The position numbers and the translations under genes were made by a program. A stretch of 10,790 bases of DNA, taken from assembly GCA_027295745.1 (NCBI GenBank), contig JAPUKI010000356.1, positions 1 to 10,790 of the forward strand. The letters run 5' to 3'. The notes below the pieces were generated by a model. The model was not told the origin of the DNA. It saw only the letters and a program-made list of their open reading frames with translations, and searched no databases. The stretch is from Acidobacteriota bacterium (GTDB lineage: Bacteria > Acidobacteriota > UBA6911 > RPQK01 > JADFOI01). Below are positions 1 through 7,886 of this stretch, one piece after another. The stretch's first letter is position 1; each line of letters begins with the position of its first letter.

Positions 1-809
1 TGACCTCGCTGGTTCTCTTGGCCACTGTAGGTTTCATTGACGACTATTTGAAGGTGATCAACAAAAGATCCTTGGGGCTGCGAGTGCGACACAAGCTGGT
101 CCTGCAGAGTCTGATCGCACTGGGGATTGCGGGTACTCTCATCGCTCTCAATCGCCACGATCTTTACAGCAGTTGGCTGAGCGTGCCCTTTTTCAAGAGT
201 TTTACGCCGGAGATGGATCTGATGATTTTGGGTGTCTCAACGTTTCTCCCACTCATCCTTTTTACTCTCCTGGTCCTCATCGGCAGCAGCAACGCCGTCA
301 ATCTCACGGACGGTCTGGATGGCCTGGCCTGTGGACTGGTCATCATCGCTGCCTCGGCACTGACCGTGCTGACTTATGTCACTGGGCACGCGACTTTCGC
401 CACCTATCTGGATCTCATCAAAAACACTTATGCCAGCGAGCTGACCATCTTTTGTGGAGCCATGGTTGGAGCCACACTGGGGTTCCTGTGGTACAACAGC
501 TATCCCGCTCAACTCTTCATGGGTGATGTTGGCTCCATGTCTTTGGGAGGTGCCATTGGGACCGTTGCAGTGCTGATTAAACAGGAACTTCTGCTGTTCC
601 TCATTGGAGGGATCTTCGTCCTGGAAGCGATCTCGGTGATTGCTCAGGTTGTTTCCTACAAGGTCTGGGGAAAACGGATCCTGCTGATGGCTCCTCTTCA
701 CCATCACTTCGAGCTTCGGGGTTGGGCGGAAACTAAGGTGGTGGTTCGCTTCTGGATTTTGGGGATGATCTTTGCCCTGTTTAGTCTGACGACCCTGAAG
801 CTCCGGTGA
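1..809 (+). CDS. mraY: Phospho-N-acetylmuramoyl-pentapeptide transferase, 5' truncated by window edge
   Basis: MraY is an integral inner-membrane enzyme that transfers phospho-MurNAc-pentapeptide from UDP to undecaprenyl phosphate, making lipid I. The reading frame is open from the window edge (first full codon at base 3), so the N-terminal part lies upstream; about 268 residues are visible. The family's paired aspartates occur in GFIDDYLK (Asp pair at bases 39-44). They are followed by NAVNLTDGLDGLA (from base 291), with the Mg2+-binding Asp region, FMGDVGSMSLGG, and the C-terminal HHHFELRGW histidine motif (from about base 699). Several long hydrophobic stretches fit the C-terminal transmembrane helices of the usual protein of about 360 residues. 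The TTG at 18 is internal, not a start, because clear MraY sequence precedes it in frame. murD begins 7 bases after the stop. The identification is secure; only the start is missing. Confidence 0.97.
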   Translation, partial: TSLVLLATVGFIDDYLKVINKRSLGLRVRHKLVLQSLIALGIAGTLIALNRHDLYSSWLSVPFFKSFTPEMDLMILGVSTFLPLILFTLLVLIGSSNAVNLTDGLDGLACGLVIIAASALTVLTYVTGHATFATYLDLIKNTYASELTIFCGAMVGATLGFLWYNSYPAQLFMGDVGSMSLGGAIGTVAVLIKQELLLFLIGGIFVLEAISVIAQVVSYKVWGKRILLMAPLHHHFELRGWAETKVVVRFWILGMIFALFSLTTLKLR

Positions 810-816
810 AGCCTGA

Positions 817-2190
817 ATGAATGTGGAGGATAAAAAGATTCTGGTTGTGGGATTTGCCCGGAGCGGGCTCTCTGCCGCCAATTTTCTTCTCAAGCGGGGC
901 GCCCGGGTCACAATCACGGACACCAAGAGCGAAGAAGATTTAAAAGATTGGATTGCGCAATTGAGCAAGCCTACCACTCTCTCTCTGGGCGGTCATATCA
1001 GAGAGGACTTTCTGGGTGCAGATTTTATCGTCCTCAGCCCGGGTGTGCCCTCCAACTTGCCGGAGCTGCTTACAGCGTCGGAACGGAAGATCCCCATCTA
1101 TAGCGAGATCGAGTTGGCCTATCGCTTTCTGGACGGCAAATTCATCGGCGTTAGCGGCTCCAACGGGAAAACAACGACCACCACCCTCATCGGTGAGTTG
1201 TTGAAGAGCTCCGGCCACGACTGTGTGGTGGCCGGCAATATTGGCCTGCCACTCATCCAGTGGGTCGACACGGCCCCCCGGTCGACCTCCCGGCAGAGAA
1301 CGTTCGTGGTGGAACTCTCTTCCTTTCAGTTGGAAAGCATCGAGAAATTCAAGTGCGACATTGCGCTGCTCCTCAATGTGAGTCCCGATCACCAGGATCG
1401 CTATGAGAAGTTTGCTGACTACCTCCACGCCAAGGAACAGATCTTTCTCAACCAGACAAGTGAGGACTTTGCGGTGCTTAATGCAGACAATCCTTTCACC
1501 TTGAAAATGGCAAGCCACCGTACCGCACCTGTGGTGCTCTATAGCCGGAAGCAAGATCTGAAGGAAGGTGTGTTTGTTCACAACGGTTCCATCCAGGTGA
1601 ACTGGGGAGGCCAGCAGCAGCGCCTCATGCCGATCAGCGAGATCCGACTCAAGGGAAAGCACAATTTAGAGAATTTGCTGGCGGCGACAGCTGCCGGATT
1701 TCTCTCCGGAGTTGATCGAGAAGTCATGGTCGAGACTTTCCGTACCTTTGCCGGCCTCGAGCACCGCCTTGAACTGGTCCGGGAACTCCAGGGCGTCGCT
1801 TTCTACAACGACTCGAAAGCGACCAACATGGACTCGGCCAGTCAGGCTCTCCAGGCCTTTACTGAACCTCTCCTCGTAATCATGGGAGGCAAGGACAAAG
1901 GGGCTGATTTCGGGGTCCTGCGTCCCTGGATAGCTGAGAAGGTGAAGCTGCTTGTCTTGTTGGGGGCTGCCAGCGATAAGATTTCCCAAAGTCTGGGCAG
2001 TATCGTAGCGACCCGGCGAGCCAAAGACATGAAACAGGCTGTGGAACTGGCCTATGAGAACGCTCTTCCAGGAGATACGGTCTTGCTTTCCCCTGGCTGT
2101 ACCAGCTTCGACATGTTCGACGATTTCGAGCATCGGGGTAGAGTCTTCAAAGAGATGGTGAACCAACTGGCGGAGACAAAAGAAATCTGA
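817..2190 (+). CDS. murD: UDP-N-acetylmuramoyl-L-alanine--D-glutamate ligase
   Basis: MurD is a cytoplasmic ATP-dependent ligase that adds D-glutamate to UDP-MurNAc-L-alanine. At 457 residues it has normal family length. The N-terminal Rossmann-like UDP-binding domain starts with ILVVGFARSGLSA (residues 8-20). The central Mur-ligase domain has the P-loop GSNGKTT (114-120), NVSPDHQDRY (187-196) and LHAKEQIF (203-210), whose Lys206 matches the carbamylated lysine of Mur ligases. The C-terminal domain has NDSKATN (331-337), MGGKDKG (356-362) and SPGCTSFDMF (425-434), all diagnostic for MurD over other Mur ligases. The ATG at 817 is preferred: it follows mraY by 7 bases, and GGTGA at 805-809 could act as a weak ribosome binding site overlapping the mraY stop. 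All key residues I can check are present and nothing looks broken. Confidence 0.98.
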   Translation: MNVEDKKILVVGFARSGLSAANFLLKRGARVTITDTKSEEDLKDWIAQLSKPTTLSLGGHIREDFLGADFIVLSPGVPSNLPELLTASERKIPIYSEIELAYRFLDGKFIGVSGSNGKTTTTTLIGELLKSSGHDCVVAGNIGLPLIQWVDTAPRSTSRQRTFVVELSSFQLESIEKFKCDIALLLNVSPDHQDRYEKFADYLHAKEQIFLNQTSEDFAVLNADNPFTLKMASHRTAPVVLYSRKQDLKEGVFVHNGSIQVNWGGQQQRLMPISEIRLKGKHNLENLLAATAAGFLSGVDREVMVETFRTFAGLEHRLELVRELQGVAFYNDSKATNMDSASQALQAFTEPLLVIMGGKDKGADFGVLRPWIAEKVKLLVLLGAASDKISQSLGSIVATRRAKDMKQAVELAYENALPGDTVLLSPGCTSFDMFDDFEHRGRVFKEMVNQLAETKEI

Positions 2191-2196
2191 CTTCTG

Positions 2197-3327
2197 ATGA
2201 TGAACCGGAGAATTCCTTACGATGAAGGATTGATAGTGATTGTACTGGCCCTTCTGGGCTTCGGTTTGATCATGGTTTTCAGTGCCTCAACCGTGGTCTC
2301 GGCTGAACTCTACGGATCGCAGACCTGGATTTTCACACGCCAACTTCTTTTTGTCATCCTGGGACTCGTGACCCTCATGGTGAGCATGAAAATCGATTAC
2401 CACTTCTACGAGCGGCGCAGCGTGATCTATTCTTTGCTGACCTTGAGCCTGCTGCTTTTGGTTTTCCTTCTTGTAGTGCCAGGATCCAGTGGAGTTCAGC
2501 GTTGGATCAGATTCGGGCCAGCCAATTTCCAACCCTCGGAATTGGCCAAACTTGCCGTCATCCTGTTTAGTTCCTTTTACCTGGCCACTCGAAAGGAGGA
2601 GTTGCACTCCTTCAAACAGGGTGTGCTCCCTTACCTGGCTGTTGTCGGAACGGTGGTCTTCTTAGTATTGATCGAGCCGGATTTAGGCACTGCCGCAAGC
2701 ATCGCTCTCACTGCAGGTTTCCTGCTCTTTTTGGGAGGGGTGCGTTATCGTTATTTGCTGGGCCTGCTACTAGCGGTCATTCCCGCCCTGTATTTTTTGG
2801 TCGTCCTGGTGCCTTATCGTCTCAACCGCATTCTGGCTTTCCTGTATCCAGAAAGGGATCCCTATGGAATCGGTTATCAGATTCGTCAGAGCTTAATTGC
2901 GGTAGGCTCGGGAGGGTGGAACGGCCTTGGTTATGCCCAGGGTAAACAGAAGCTATTCTTTCTGCCCGAACCCCATACCGATTTTATTTATGCCGTGGTA
3001 GGAGAGGAATTCGGATTCTTGGGATGCGTAACCGTACTGGTTCTCTTTGGGTTGCTCTTTTGGAGAGGGACCCGCATTGCCGTGCGCGCGGAGAGTGCCT
3101 TTGGAACGTATCTGGGCTTGGGAATTGCCTGCATGATCGTTTTTCAGGCCTTCGTGAATATGAGCATGGTCATCAGTCTTCTGCCCACCAAAGGACTTCC
3201 TCTACCGTTTATCTCCATGGGCGGTTCCTCCATGATCATGACCATGGCTGCAGTCGGGATTCTGTTGAATATCTCCCGTCAGGGCCGAGGTGCAGTGCTC
3301 CGAGACATAAAGTTGAGTGATCAATGA
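2197..3327 (+). CDS. ftsW: Septal peptidoglycan polymerase FtsW (SEDS family)
   Basis: FtsW is the SEDS-family glycosyltransferase that polymerises lipid II at the division septum together with its class B penicillin-binding protein partner. The 376-residue protein is almost entirely hydrophobic helices, as expected for about ten membrane segments. Recognisable motifs in order are QRWIRFGPANFQPSELAK (101-118), EPDLGTA (160-166), YPERDPYGIGYQIRQS (217-232), LPEPHTDFIYAVVGEE (256-271) and PLPFISMGGSS (335-345). Asp262 in HTDF corresponds to the essential SEDS aspartate. The location between murD and murG, and the HTDF-GEE motif style, favour FtsW over its paralogue RodA. Two ATGs in tandem (2197 and 2200) are both possible starts; neither has a strong ribosome binding site. 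The stop codon overlaps the murG start in an ATGA arrangement, implying coupled translation. Confidence 0.96.
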   Translation: MMNRRIPYDEGLIVIVLALLGFGLIMVFSASTVVSAELYGSQTWIFTRQLLFVILGLVTLMVSMKIDYHFYERRSVIYSLLTLSLLLLVFLLVVPGSSGVQRWIRFGPANFQPSELAKLAVILFSSFYLATRKEELHSFKQGVLPYLAVVGTVVFLVLIEPDLGTAASIALTAGFLLFLGGVRYRYLLGLLLAVIPALYFLVVLVPYRLNRILAFLYPERDPYGIGYQIRQSLIAVGSGGWNGLGYAQGKQKLFFLPEPHTDFIYAVVGEEFGFLGCVTVLVLFGLLFWRGTRIAVRAESAFGTYLGLGIACMIVFQAFVNMSMVISLLPTKGLPLPFISMGGSSMIMTMAAVGILLNISRQGRGAVLRDIKLSDQ

Positions 3328-4400
3328 TTGAGCGAGTTCTTTTCGCCGGTGGGGGGACGGGGGGGCATATCTTTATGGCGGTGGCTCTGGCCAGGGATCT
3401 CAAGAAGCAAAATCCTGATGTTGAAATTCTCTTTGTGGGTGCCAGAGGAGGAATTGGAAAAGGTATTGTACCGGCCCTGGGTTTTCGATTTCAGACCATA
3501 AATATCGGGGGTTTCAAGGGTGTAGGGCTCTTCAGGGCGGCTGCTACCGTCCTGCAGATTCCAGGAAGCCTGCTCTCATCTTGGAAAATGATTAAAGATT
3601 TCTGTCCATCCATCATCGTCGGCCTGGGGGGGTATGTTTCGGGCCCGGTCATGCTGGCCGGAAAGACCCTGGGGTTGCCCTCCTTGCTCATCGAACCCAA
3701 TGTGCAACCTGGTTTTACCAACCGTGTTCTGGCACGCTGGGTGGATGGGGCGGCGGTGGCCTTTGAGGAGACGGTCCAGCCGTTTGGGAAGAAGGCCCGG
3801 CTGACCGGAATACCAGTCCGGCAGGAATTTCACCAGGTGAGTTCAAAGATTGCAACCAGTGGGCCGCTTCGCTTGCTCATTTTCGGCGGTAGCCAGGGAA
3901 GCAGCCCCATCAACCAATTGGTGTGTGAAGCACTCCCATTTCTGCCTTCCGGTGAGATCACGGTAGTTCATCAGACCGGCCTGAGTGACTATCTTTCGGT
4001 GAAGGAGAGATATAAACAAGCGGGTTTCGAGGCAGAGGTGATCGATTTTATTCAAGACATGCCGGCCTACTTCGGTCGCGCCGACCTGATTCTGTCGCGC
4101 GCCGGCGCTTCGACAGTGGCTGAGATTGCAGCGGCTGGAAGACCCTCTGTCCTGATTCCTCTGCCCCATGCTGCCGACGATCATCAGCGCAGGAATGCCC
4201 AAGCCCTTGTGGAGAAAGAGGCAGCTCTGTCCCTGGAGCAGACGGAGACCACCGGTCAGGAGCTGGCCAGCCTTCTGGTGGAACTGGCACAGGACCGCCC
4301 TCGTCTCCATCAGATGGCGCAAGCCAGCCGACGGTTTGCTCATCACGACAGTGGACGCAGGATCATTGAGTTCATGGAAGAGCTGGTTCCAAAAGAGTGA
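3324..4400 (+). CDS. murG: UDP-GlcNAc:lipid I N-acetylglucosaminyltransferase (lipid II synthase)
   Basis: MurG is a membrane-associated GT-B glycosyltransferase on the cytoplasmic face; it adds GlcNAc to lipid I to give lipid II. Length is normal at 358 residues. The N-terminal glycine loop reads AGGGTGGHIFMA (8-19), with the conserved His15. IEPNVQPGFTNR (123-134) is the family's EQN-type motif. The second domain has FGGSQGSSPIN (187-197), SRAGASTVAEIAAAGRP (258-274) for nucleotide-sugar binding, and LPHAADDHQRRNA (280-292). Two positions look unusual from memory of the family: Met18 where proline is usual after GGHxF, and GGIGKGIVP (42-50) where a glutamate is usual (GLExxLVP-like). Start ATG overlaps the ftsW stop by 4 bases, so expression is probably coupled to ftsW. 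Identity is secure; the substitutions do not suggest a pseudogene. Confidence 0.97.
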   Translation: MIERVLFAGGGTGGHIFMAVALARDLKKQNPDVEILFVGARGGIGKGIVPALGFRFQTINIGGFKGVGLFRAAATVLQIPGSLLSSWKMIKDFCPSIIVGLGGYVSGPVMLAGKTLGLPSLLIEPNVQPGFTNRVLARWVDGAAVAFEETVQPFGKKARLTGIPVRQEFHQVSSKIATSGPLRLLIFGGSQGSSPINQLVCEALPFLPSGEITVVHQTGLSDYLSVKERYKQAGFEAEVIDFIQDMPAYFGRADLILSRAGASTVAEIAAAGRPSVLIPLPHAADDHQRRNAQALVEKEAALSLEQTETTGQELASLLVELAQDRPRLHQMAQASRRFAHHDSGRRIIEFMEELVPKE

Positions 4401-4429
4401 TGCCCTAACCCGGACGAGACACTTAGATC

Positions 4430-5797
4430 ATGAGCGTTGCAGAACTACGGAAATTTCACTTCGTGGGAATCGGCGGGATCGGCATGAGTGGTCTGGCTGA
4501 ACTTCTGCTTCGTGACGGTTGCGAGGTCTCAGGGTCGGACCTTGAGGACAGTGCGTTAGTGGAAAGGCTGCGCCAAATGGGCGCCCGGATCTCTATCGGG
4601 CATGATGCCCGTCATCTGAAAGAAGCAGAAGCGGTAGTCTTTTCCAGTGCCGTGCCAGCGGAAAGCCCGGAGCTGGTGGTGGCCCGAAACCGCCAGCTGC
4701 CCGTGATCTCGCGGGGTGAGATGCTTGCGGAGCTGATGAGCGAGAAGAAAGGGATCACCATAGCGGGCACGCACGGTAAAACCACCACAACCTCCATGAT
4801 CGCCTTGATGTTGCTGGAGGTGGGATTGGAGCCCACCATTGTCATTGGAGCCCGCTTTGAGGCTATTGGGGGCAATGTCCGACTGGGAGAGGGGGAGTGG
4901 TTTGTGGCGGAAGCAGATGAAAGTGATCGCAGTTTTCTCAGACTCTCTCCGGTCTGTAGTGTTGTGACCAATATTGGCCTGGACCACATGGATGAGTACC
5001 GCGACCTTGAAGACCTTCAACAAACCTTTTTAGAACACATGAATCAGACGGCTCGTGATGGTCTGGTGGTGGCTTGTGGAGAGGACGTCAATCTGGGACA
5101 GGTTCTGAAAAAACTTCACCGCCGGGTGGTAACCTACGGATTAGAGCCGGAGACTGGTATCTGTGCCCGACAGTTGGAGTTAGGGTGGCTGCAGTCCAGT
5201 TATGACTGCTATGAGCAGGGTAACTGCTTAGGACGAATCGAACTCCATGTCCCAGGACGGCACAATGTCTTGAATTCCCTGGCCGCAGTGGCTGTCGGTC
5301 GGCAGCTGATTGAGGCGCCTTTCGAAGTCATCCAGCGCTCACTGGCGGCCTTCCGGGGGGTAGAGAGACGGCTCCAATGGAAGGGAGAGAAACACAGCGT
5401 GTGGGTTATCGATGACTATGGACATCATCCGGCCGAGATCCGGGCCACCCTGGAGGCCTGTAAAATGGGCGGGCGTCGCACTGTAGTGGTCTTTCAACCC
5501 CATCGCTATACCCGTACACAGCACCTGATGGAAGAGATGAGCCAGTGCTTTGTCGATGCTGATGTTCTCTATTTGATGGATATCTACCCGGCTGGCGAGA
5601 ACCCCATTCCTGGTGTGACCTCTGAGCAGCTTGCGCGCGGGATCGGCCGTCATCGTCAGGTCAAGTACTTGCCGGACACACAAGAATTGCTCGCAGTTCT
5701 GAGAAGAGAAACAAAGGCGGGTGATTTGTTGCTAACACTGGGGGCAGGAAATGTTTGGAAGATCGGAGAAGCTTACCTTGAATCAGGGAAGAACTGA
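4430..5797 (+). CDS. murC: UDP-N-acetylmuramate--L-alanine ligase
   Basis: MurC starts peptide-stem synthesis in the cytoplasm by ligating L-alanine to UDP-MurNAc with ATP. The 455-residue protein has the full domain set: N-terminal HFVGIGGIGMSGLAELL (10-26); central ATP-binding domain with P-loop GTHGKTT (113-119), EADESDRSF (161-169) and NIGLDHMDEY (181-190); and C-terminal domain with GRHNVLNSLAA (276-286), IDDYGHHPAEI (327-337), FQPHRYTRT (355-363) and YPAGENPIPGVTSE (386-399). The GHHP and PHRYTR motifs are typical of MurC rather than MurD, E or F. The start at 4430 is well bounded: an in-frame TAG lies at 4424-4426, and the ATG overlapping the murG stop runs into TAA two codons later. 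The upstream site is weak (GACGAG region 4413-4418). The 29-base gap to murG is the longest inside the cluster. Confidence 0.98.
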   Translation: MSVAELRKFHFVGIGGIGMSGLAELLLRDGCEVSGSDLEDSALVERLRQMGARISIGHDARHLKEAEAVVFSSAVPAESPELVVARNRQLPVISRGEMLAELMSEKKGITIAGTHGKTTTTSMIALMLLEVGLEPTIVIGARFEAIGGNVRLGEGEWFVAEADESDRSFLRLSPVCSVVTNIGLDHMDEYRDLEDLQQTFLEHMNQTARDGLVVACGEDVNLGQVLKKLHRRVVTYGLEPETGICARQLELGWLQSSYDCYEQGNCLGRIELHVPGRHNVLNSLAAVAVGRQLIEAPFEVIQRSLAAFRGVERRLQWKGEKHSVWVIDDYGHHPAEIRATLEACKMGGRRTVVVFQPHRYTRTQHLMEEMSQCFVDADVLYLMDIYPAGENPIPGVTSEQLARGIGRHRQVKYLPDTQELLAVLRRETKAGDLLLTLGAGNVWKIGEAYLESGKN

Positions 5798-5804
5798 CAT
5801 TCGA

Positions 5805-6602
5805 ATGAAACTCAAGACGATTGCACTCCTGTGCGGTCGCATAGTGCTTGTGGGCCTCATTGTTCTGGTGGGGGCCTATTCCCTGGATTACTCCCGTCAC
5901 CCTCCTGAGGTGACGAAGCTTTTTCAGCTCAAGGAGATCCATTACGAGGGTTTGCTTCACCTGGACCGGCAGGCCCTGGACTCGCTCATTTATCAGAGCA
6001 TTCCCGAAAACCTGATGTCCCTCAACCTGGACCGAATTCGCGATCTGGTGGAATCAGAGTCTTGGGTCAAGGAGGCCACGATCCGTCGCAAGCTTCCCAA
6101 CCAGCTCTATATCCACGTTCGTGAACGGCAGTCAGTTGCCCTGGCGGCCATCGACAATGAACTTTACGTGGTCGACCGGGAAGGAGTGGTATTGGACCGT
6201 TCCGGTCCCAGCCACCAGTCGATCGACAAGCCGATTGTGAGGGGATTGAAGAATGTTGCCCGCGAGAATGCCAGAGAGGAAAACGCCCTCAGGATGCAGG
6301 TTTATTTGCGGGTGTTGGAGGAATTGAAATCTTATAACCACTCGATTTCGGAGATCGACGTAGCAGCCCCAGATCATGTGGCGGTCATTCCCGATGATGA
6401 TCCCATCCTCATCTTCCTTGGGGACAACCATTTTTTGACTCGCTACGAGACCTTTATCTCTCAGAAAGATCTGTACGACCGCTTGAAGGAGGAGTACGGG
6501 ATCATCGAGTCCGTCGATGTGACCTATGACAACAGAATCATCTTCCACACTTCAGGGGGAAAAGGGGAAACGGTGACGGCCCCAACGAGTAATCAATCTT
6601 GA
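5805..6602 (+). CDS. ftsQ: Cell division protein FtsQ (POTRA-domain divisome protein)
   Basis: FtsQ is a bitopic inner-membrane protein that joins the FtsA-FtsZ side of the divisome to periplasmic partners such as FtsB and FtsL. From the ATG at 5805 it is 265 residues: a very short cytoplasmic tail, one membrane helix at about 5-25 (LKTIALLCGRIVLVGLIVLV), a POTRA domain at about 39-108 (LFQLKEIHYEGLLHLD through IRRKLPNQLYIHVRERQ), then the beta domain beginning with ELYVVDREGVVLD (119-131). An upstream in-frame ATG at 5751 would put 18 extra residues inside murC and is less likely. A TTG at 5778 with GGAGAA before it is a weaker alternative. AGGGAAG (5785-5791) is the nearest ribosome-binding candidate for 5805, somewhat far away. 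FtsQ is poorly conserved in sequence, so the call also rests on its place between murC and ftsA. Confidence 0.93.
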   Translation: MKLKTIALLCGRIVLVGLIVLVGAYSLDYSRHPPEVTKLFQLKEIHYEGLLHLDRQALDSLIYQSIPENLMSLNLDRIRDLVESESWVKEATIRRKLPNQLYIHVRERQSVALAAIDNELYVVDREGVVLDRSGPSHQSIDKPIVRGLKNVARENAREENALRMQVYLRVLEELKSYNHSISEIDVAAPDHVAVIPDDDPILIFLGDNHFLTRYETFISQKDLYDRLKEEYGIIESVDVTYDNRIIFHTSGGKGETVTAPTSNQS

Positions 6603-6606
6603 GTGC

Positions 6607-6610
6607 GAGG
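6607..6610 (+). promoter_or_regulatory. Ribosome binding site that sets the ftsA start
   Basis: GAGG sits 9 bases before the ATG at 6620. This supports that ATG as the ftsA start rather than the TTG at 6599, which overlaps the ftsQ stop and would add seven residues (MSARHLS) not expected before the FtsA core. Confidence 0.6.
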
Positions 6611-6619
6611 CACTTGAGT

Positions 6620-7861
6620 ATGGCGAAAAAGAAGAAGCTGGTGGCTGGTATTGACGTCGGTACCACGAAGATCTGTTCTACCTGTGCCCGAACTGAAAAT
6701 CACAAGATCGAAATCCTGGGCACCGGGTGGGCTCCATCCAGGGGGCTGAAGAAGGGTATTGTTGTCAATCTCTCCGAGACCGTCGAAAGCATCAGGGCTT
6801 CGCTGGAGGAGGCTGAGAAACAGTCGCAGATGGTGATCGAGTCTGCCTATGTGAGTGTCGGGGGAGCCTATATCCGTGGGATCAACTGCACGGGTGAGAC
6901 GGAGGTTCACGGTAAAAACGGTGAGATCACCAGAGACGATGTCAATCGGGCAGTGACTGCTGCTACCTCTCTCGATGTGGGGGAGGACTACCAGGTCATC
7001 CACGTCCTGACCCGAGACTTCAACGTGGATGGGCATGACGGGGTCGTCGATCCGCTGGGCATGAATGGCCGGCATCTCTCTGTGTCTATGCACCTGGTCC
7101 TGAATGCCTCGGCTGTGGTGCACAACATCGTCAATGCCATCAACAAGGCCGGAGTCCTGGTCAACGCTGTAGTGATGCAGCAACTGGCCTCCGCTGAAGC
7201 CGTCCTGAGCTCCGATGAGAAGGAACTGGGAACTGTCCTGGTGGACATTGGAGGTGGGACAACTGATATTGCGGTTTACAACCAGGGGAGTATCTGGCAC
7301 TCCGTGGTGCTGCCCCTGGGGGGAGATTTGATCACTAAGGACATTGCTATCGGCCTGAAGGCTCCGCTCGAGGAAGCGGAGCAGCTCAAGCGATCAGCGG
7401 GCAGCGTTTTTCCCGAGAGTGTTCCAGCTGAGGAGCTGATTGAAGTGAGCGAGGTCGGTTCAGGTAGTCGGCGCACGCTGTCGCGGCGACGCTTATGTCA
7501 GATAATCCAGGCTCGCTGCGATGAGATTATCAAAGCCGTGGAGACCACGATCCGCCAGGTAGGAGTGCAGAAGGAACTGGTCACGGGAGTGGTGCTGACT
7601 GGAGGGGGCTCGCTGCTGGACGGTATGGCCGACCGGACTGAACAGATGCTGGGGATGTCCGTTCGAGTGGGTTATCCCGTCAATGTCCTCTCTCACGATC
7701 ATTCTGCTTTTCACCCCGCCTACTCGACTTCCCTAGGGCTCTTAAAATACACCCAGAACGTTGCCAGCCCGGTTGTGGCCAAGCCAGTGGCTATGCTAGG
7801 AACCCGCAGCAGGGACACTCGAGTCAGAGTTCGGAACTGGCTTCTGGAGAAGATGGGATAA
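6620..7861 (+). CDS. ftsA: Cell division protein FtsA, actin-like membrane anchor of the Z ring
   Basis: FtsA is an actin/Hsp70-fold ATPase that tethers FtsZ filaments to the cytoplasmic membrane and recruits later divisome proteins. From ATG 6620 it has 413 residues, normal for the family. The first phosphate loop is GIDVGTTKI (10-18). The 1C subdomain typical of FtsA is represented by about 85-165 (for example RDFNVDGHDGVVDPLGM). The second phosphate loop is VDIGGGTTDIAVY (208-220), followed by LPLGGDLITKDIA (231-243). The adenosine motif is VVLTGGGSLLDG (324-335). The end, RVRVRNWLLEKMG (401-413), is a basic amphipathic helix that matches the membrane-targeting sequence of FtsA and separates it from MreB- or PilM-like relatives. 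It starts 17 bases after ftsQ and ends 25 bases before ftsZ, its direct partner. Confidence 0.97.
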   Translation: MAKKKKLVAGIDVGTTKICSTCARTENHKIEILGTGWAPSRGLKKGIVVNLSETVESIRASLEEAEKQSQMVIESAYVSVGGAYIRGINCTGETEVHGKNGEITRDDVNRAVTAATSLDVGEDYQVIHVLTRDFNVDGHDGVVDPLGMNGRHLSVSMHLVLNASAVVHNIVNAINKAGVLVNAVVMQQLASAEAVLSSDEKELGTVLVDIGGGTTDIAVYNQGSIWHSVVLPLGGDLITKDIAIGLKAPLEEAEQLKRSAGSVFPESVPAEELIEVSEVGSGSRRTLSRRRLCQIIQARCDEIIKAVETTIRQVGVQKELVTGVVLTGGGSLLDGMADRTEQMLGMSVRVGYPVNVLSHDHSAFHPAYSTSLGLLKYTQNVASPVVAKPVAMLGTRSRDTRVRVRNWLLEKMG

Positions 7862-7875
7862 AGCTTTTGCTCCCG

Positions 7876-7881
7876 AGGAGG
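7876..7881 (+). promoter_or_regulatory. Strong Shine-Dalgarno sequence of ftsZ
   Basis: AGGAGG, a full match to the anti-Shine-Dalgarno core, lies 5 bases before the ftsZ ATG. No other gene in the cluster has so good a site, which fits the need for far more FtsZ than FtsA or FtsQ from the same transcript. It also fixes the ftsZ start. Confidence 0.85.
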
Positions 7882-7886
7882 TTGTT

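Noticed and set aside
237..977. Long antisense reading frame across mraY and murD
   Set aside because: It is the shadow of two well-supported coding genes, with no family motif or start signal.
4400..4408. ATG overlapping the murG stop as murC start
   Set aside because: It reads ATG CCC TAA and stops at once; the real murC start is at 4430.
5751..5804. Longer ftsQ from ATG at 5751
   Set aside because: It would overlap murC by 47 bases and add a tail unlike the short FtsQ N-terminus seen from the ATG at 5805, which directly precedes the membrane helix.
6599..6619. TTG start for ftsA overlapping the ftsQ stop
   Set aside because: The ATG at 6620 has GAGG nine bases upstream and begins directly at the conserved FtsA N-terminus.
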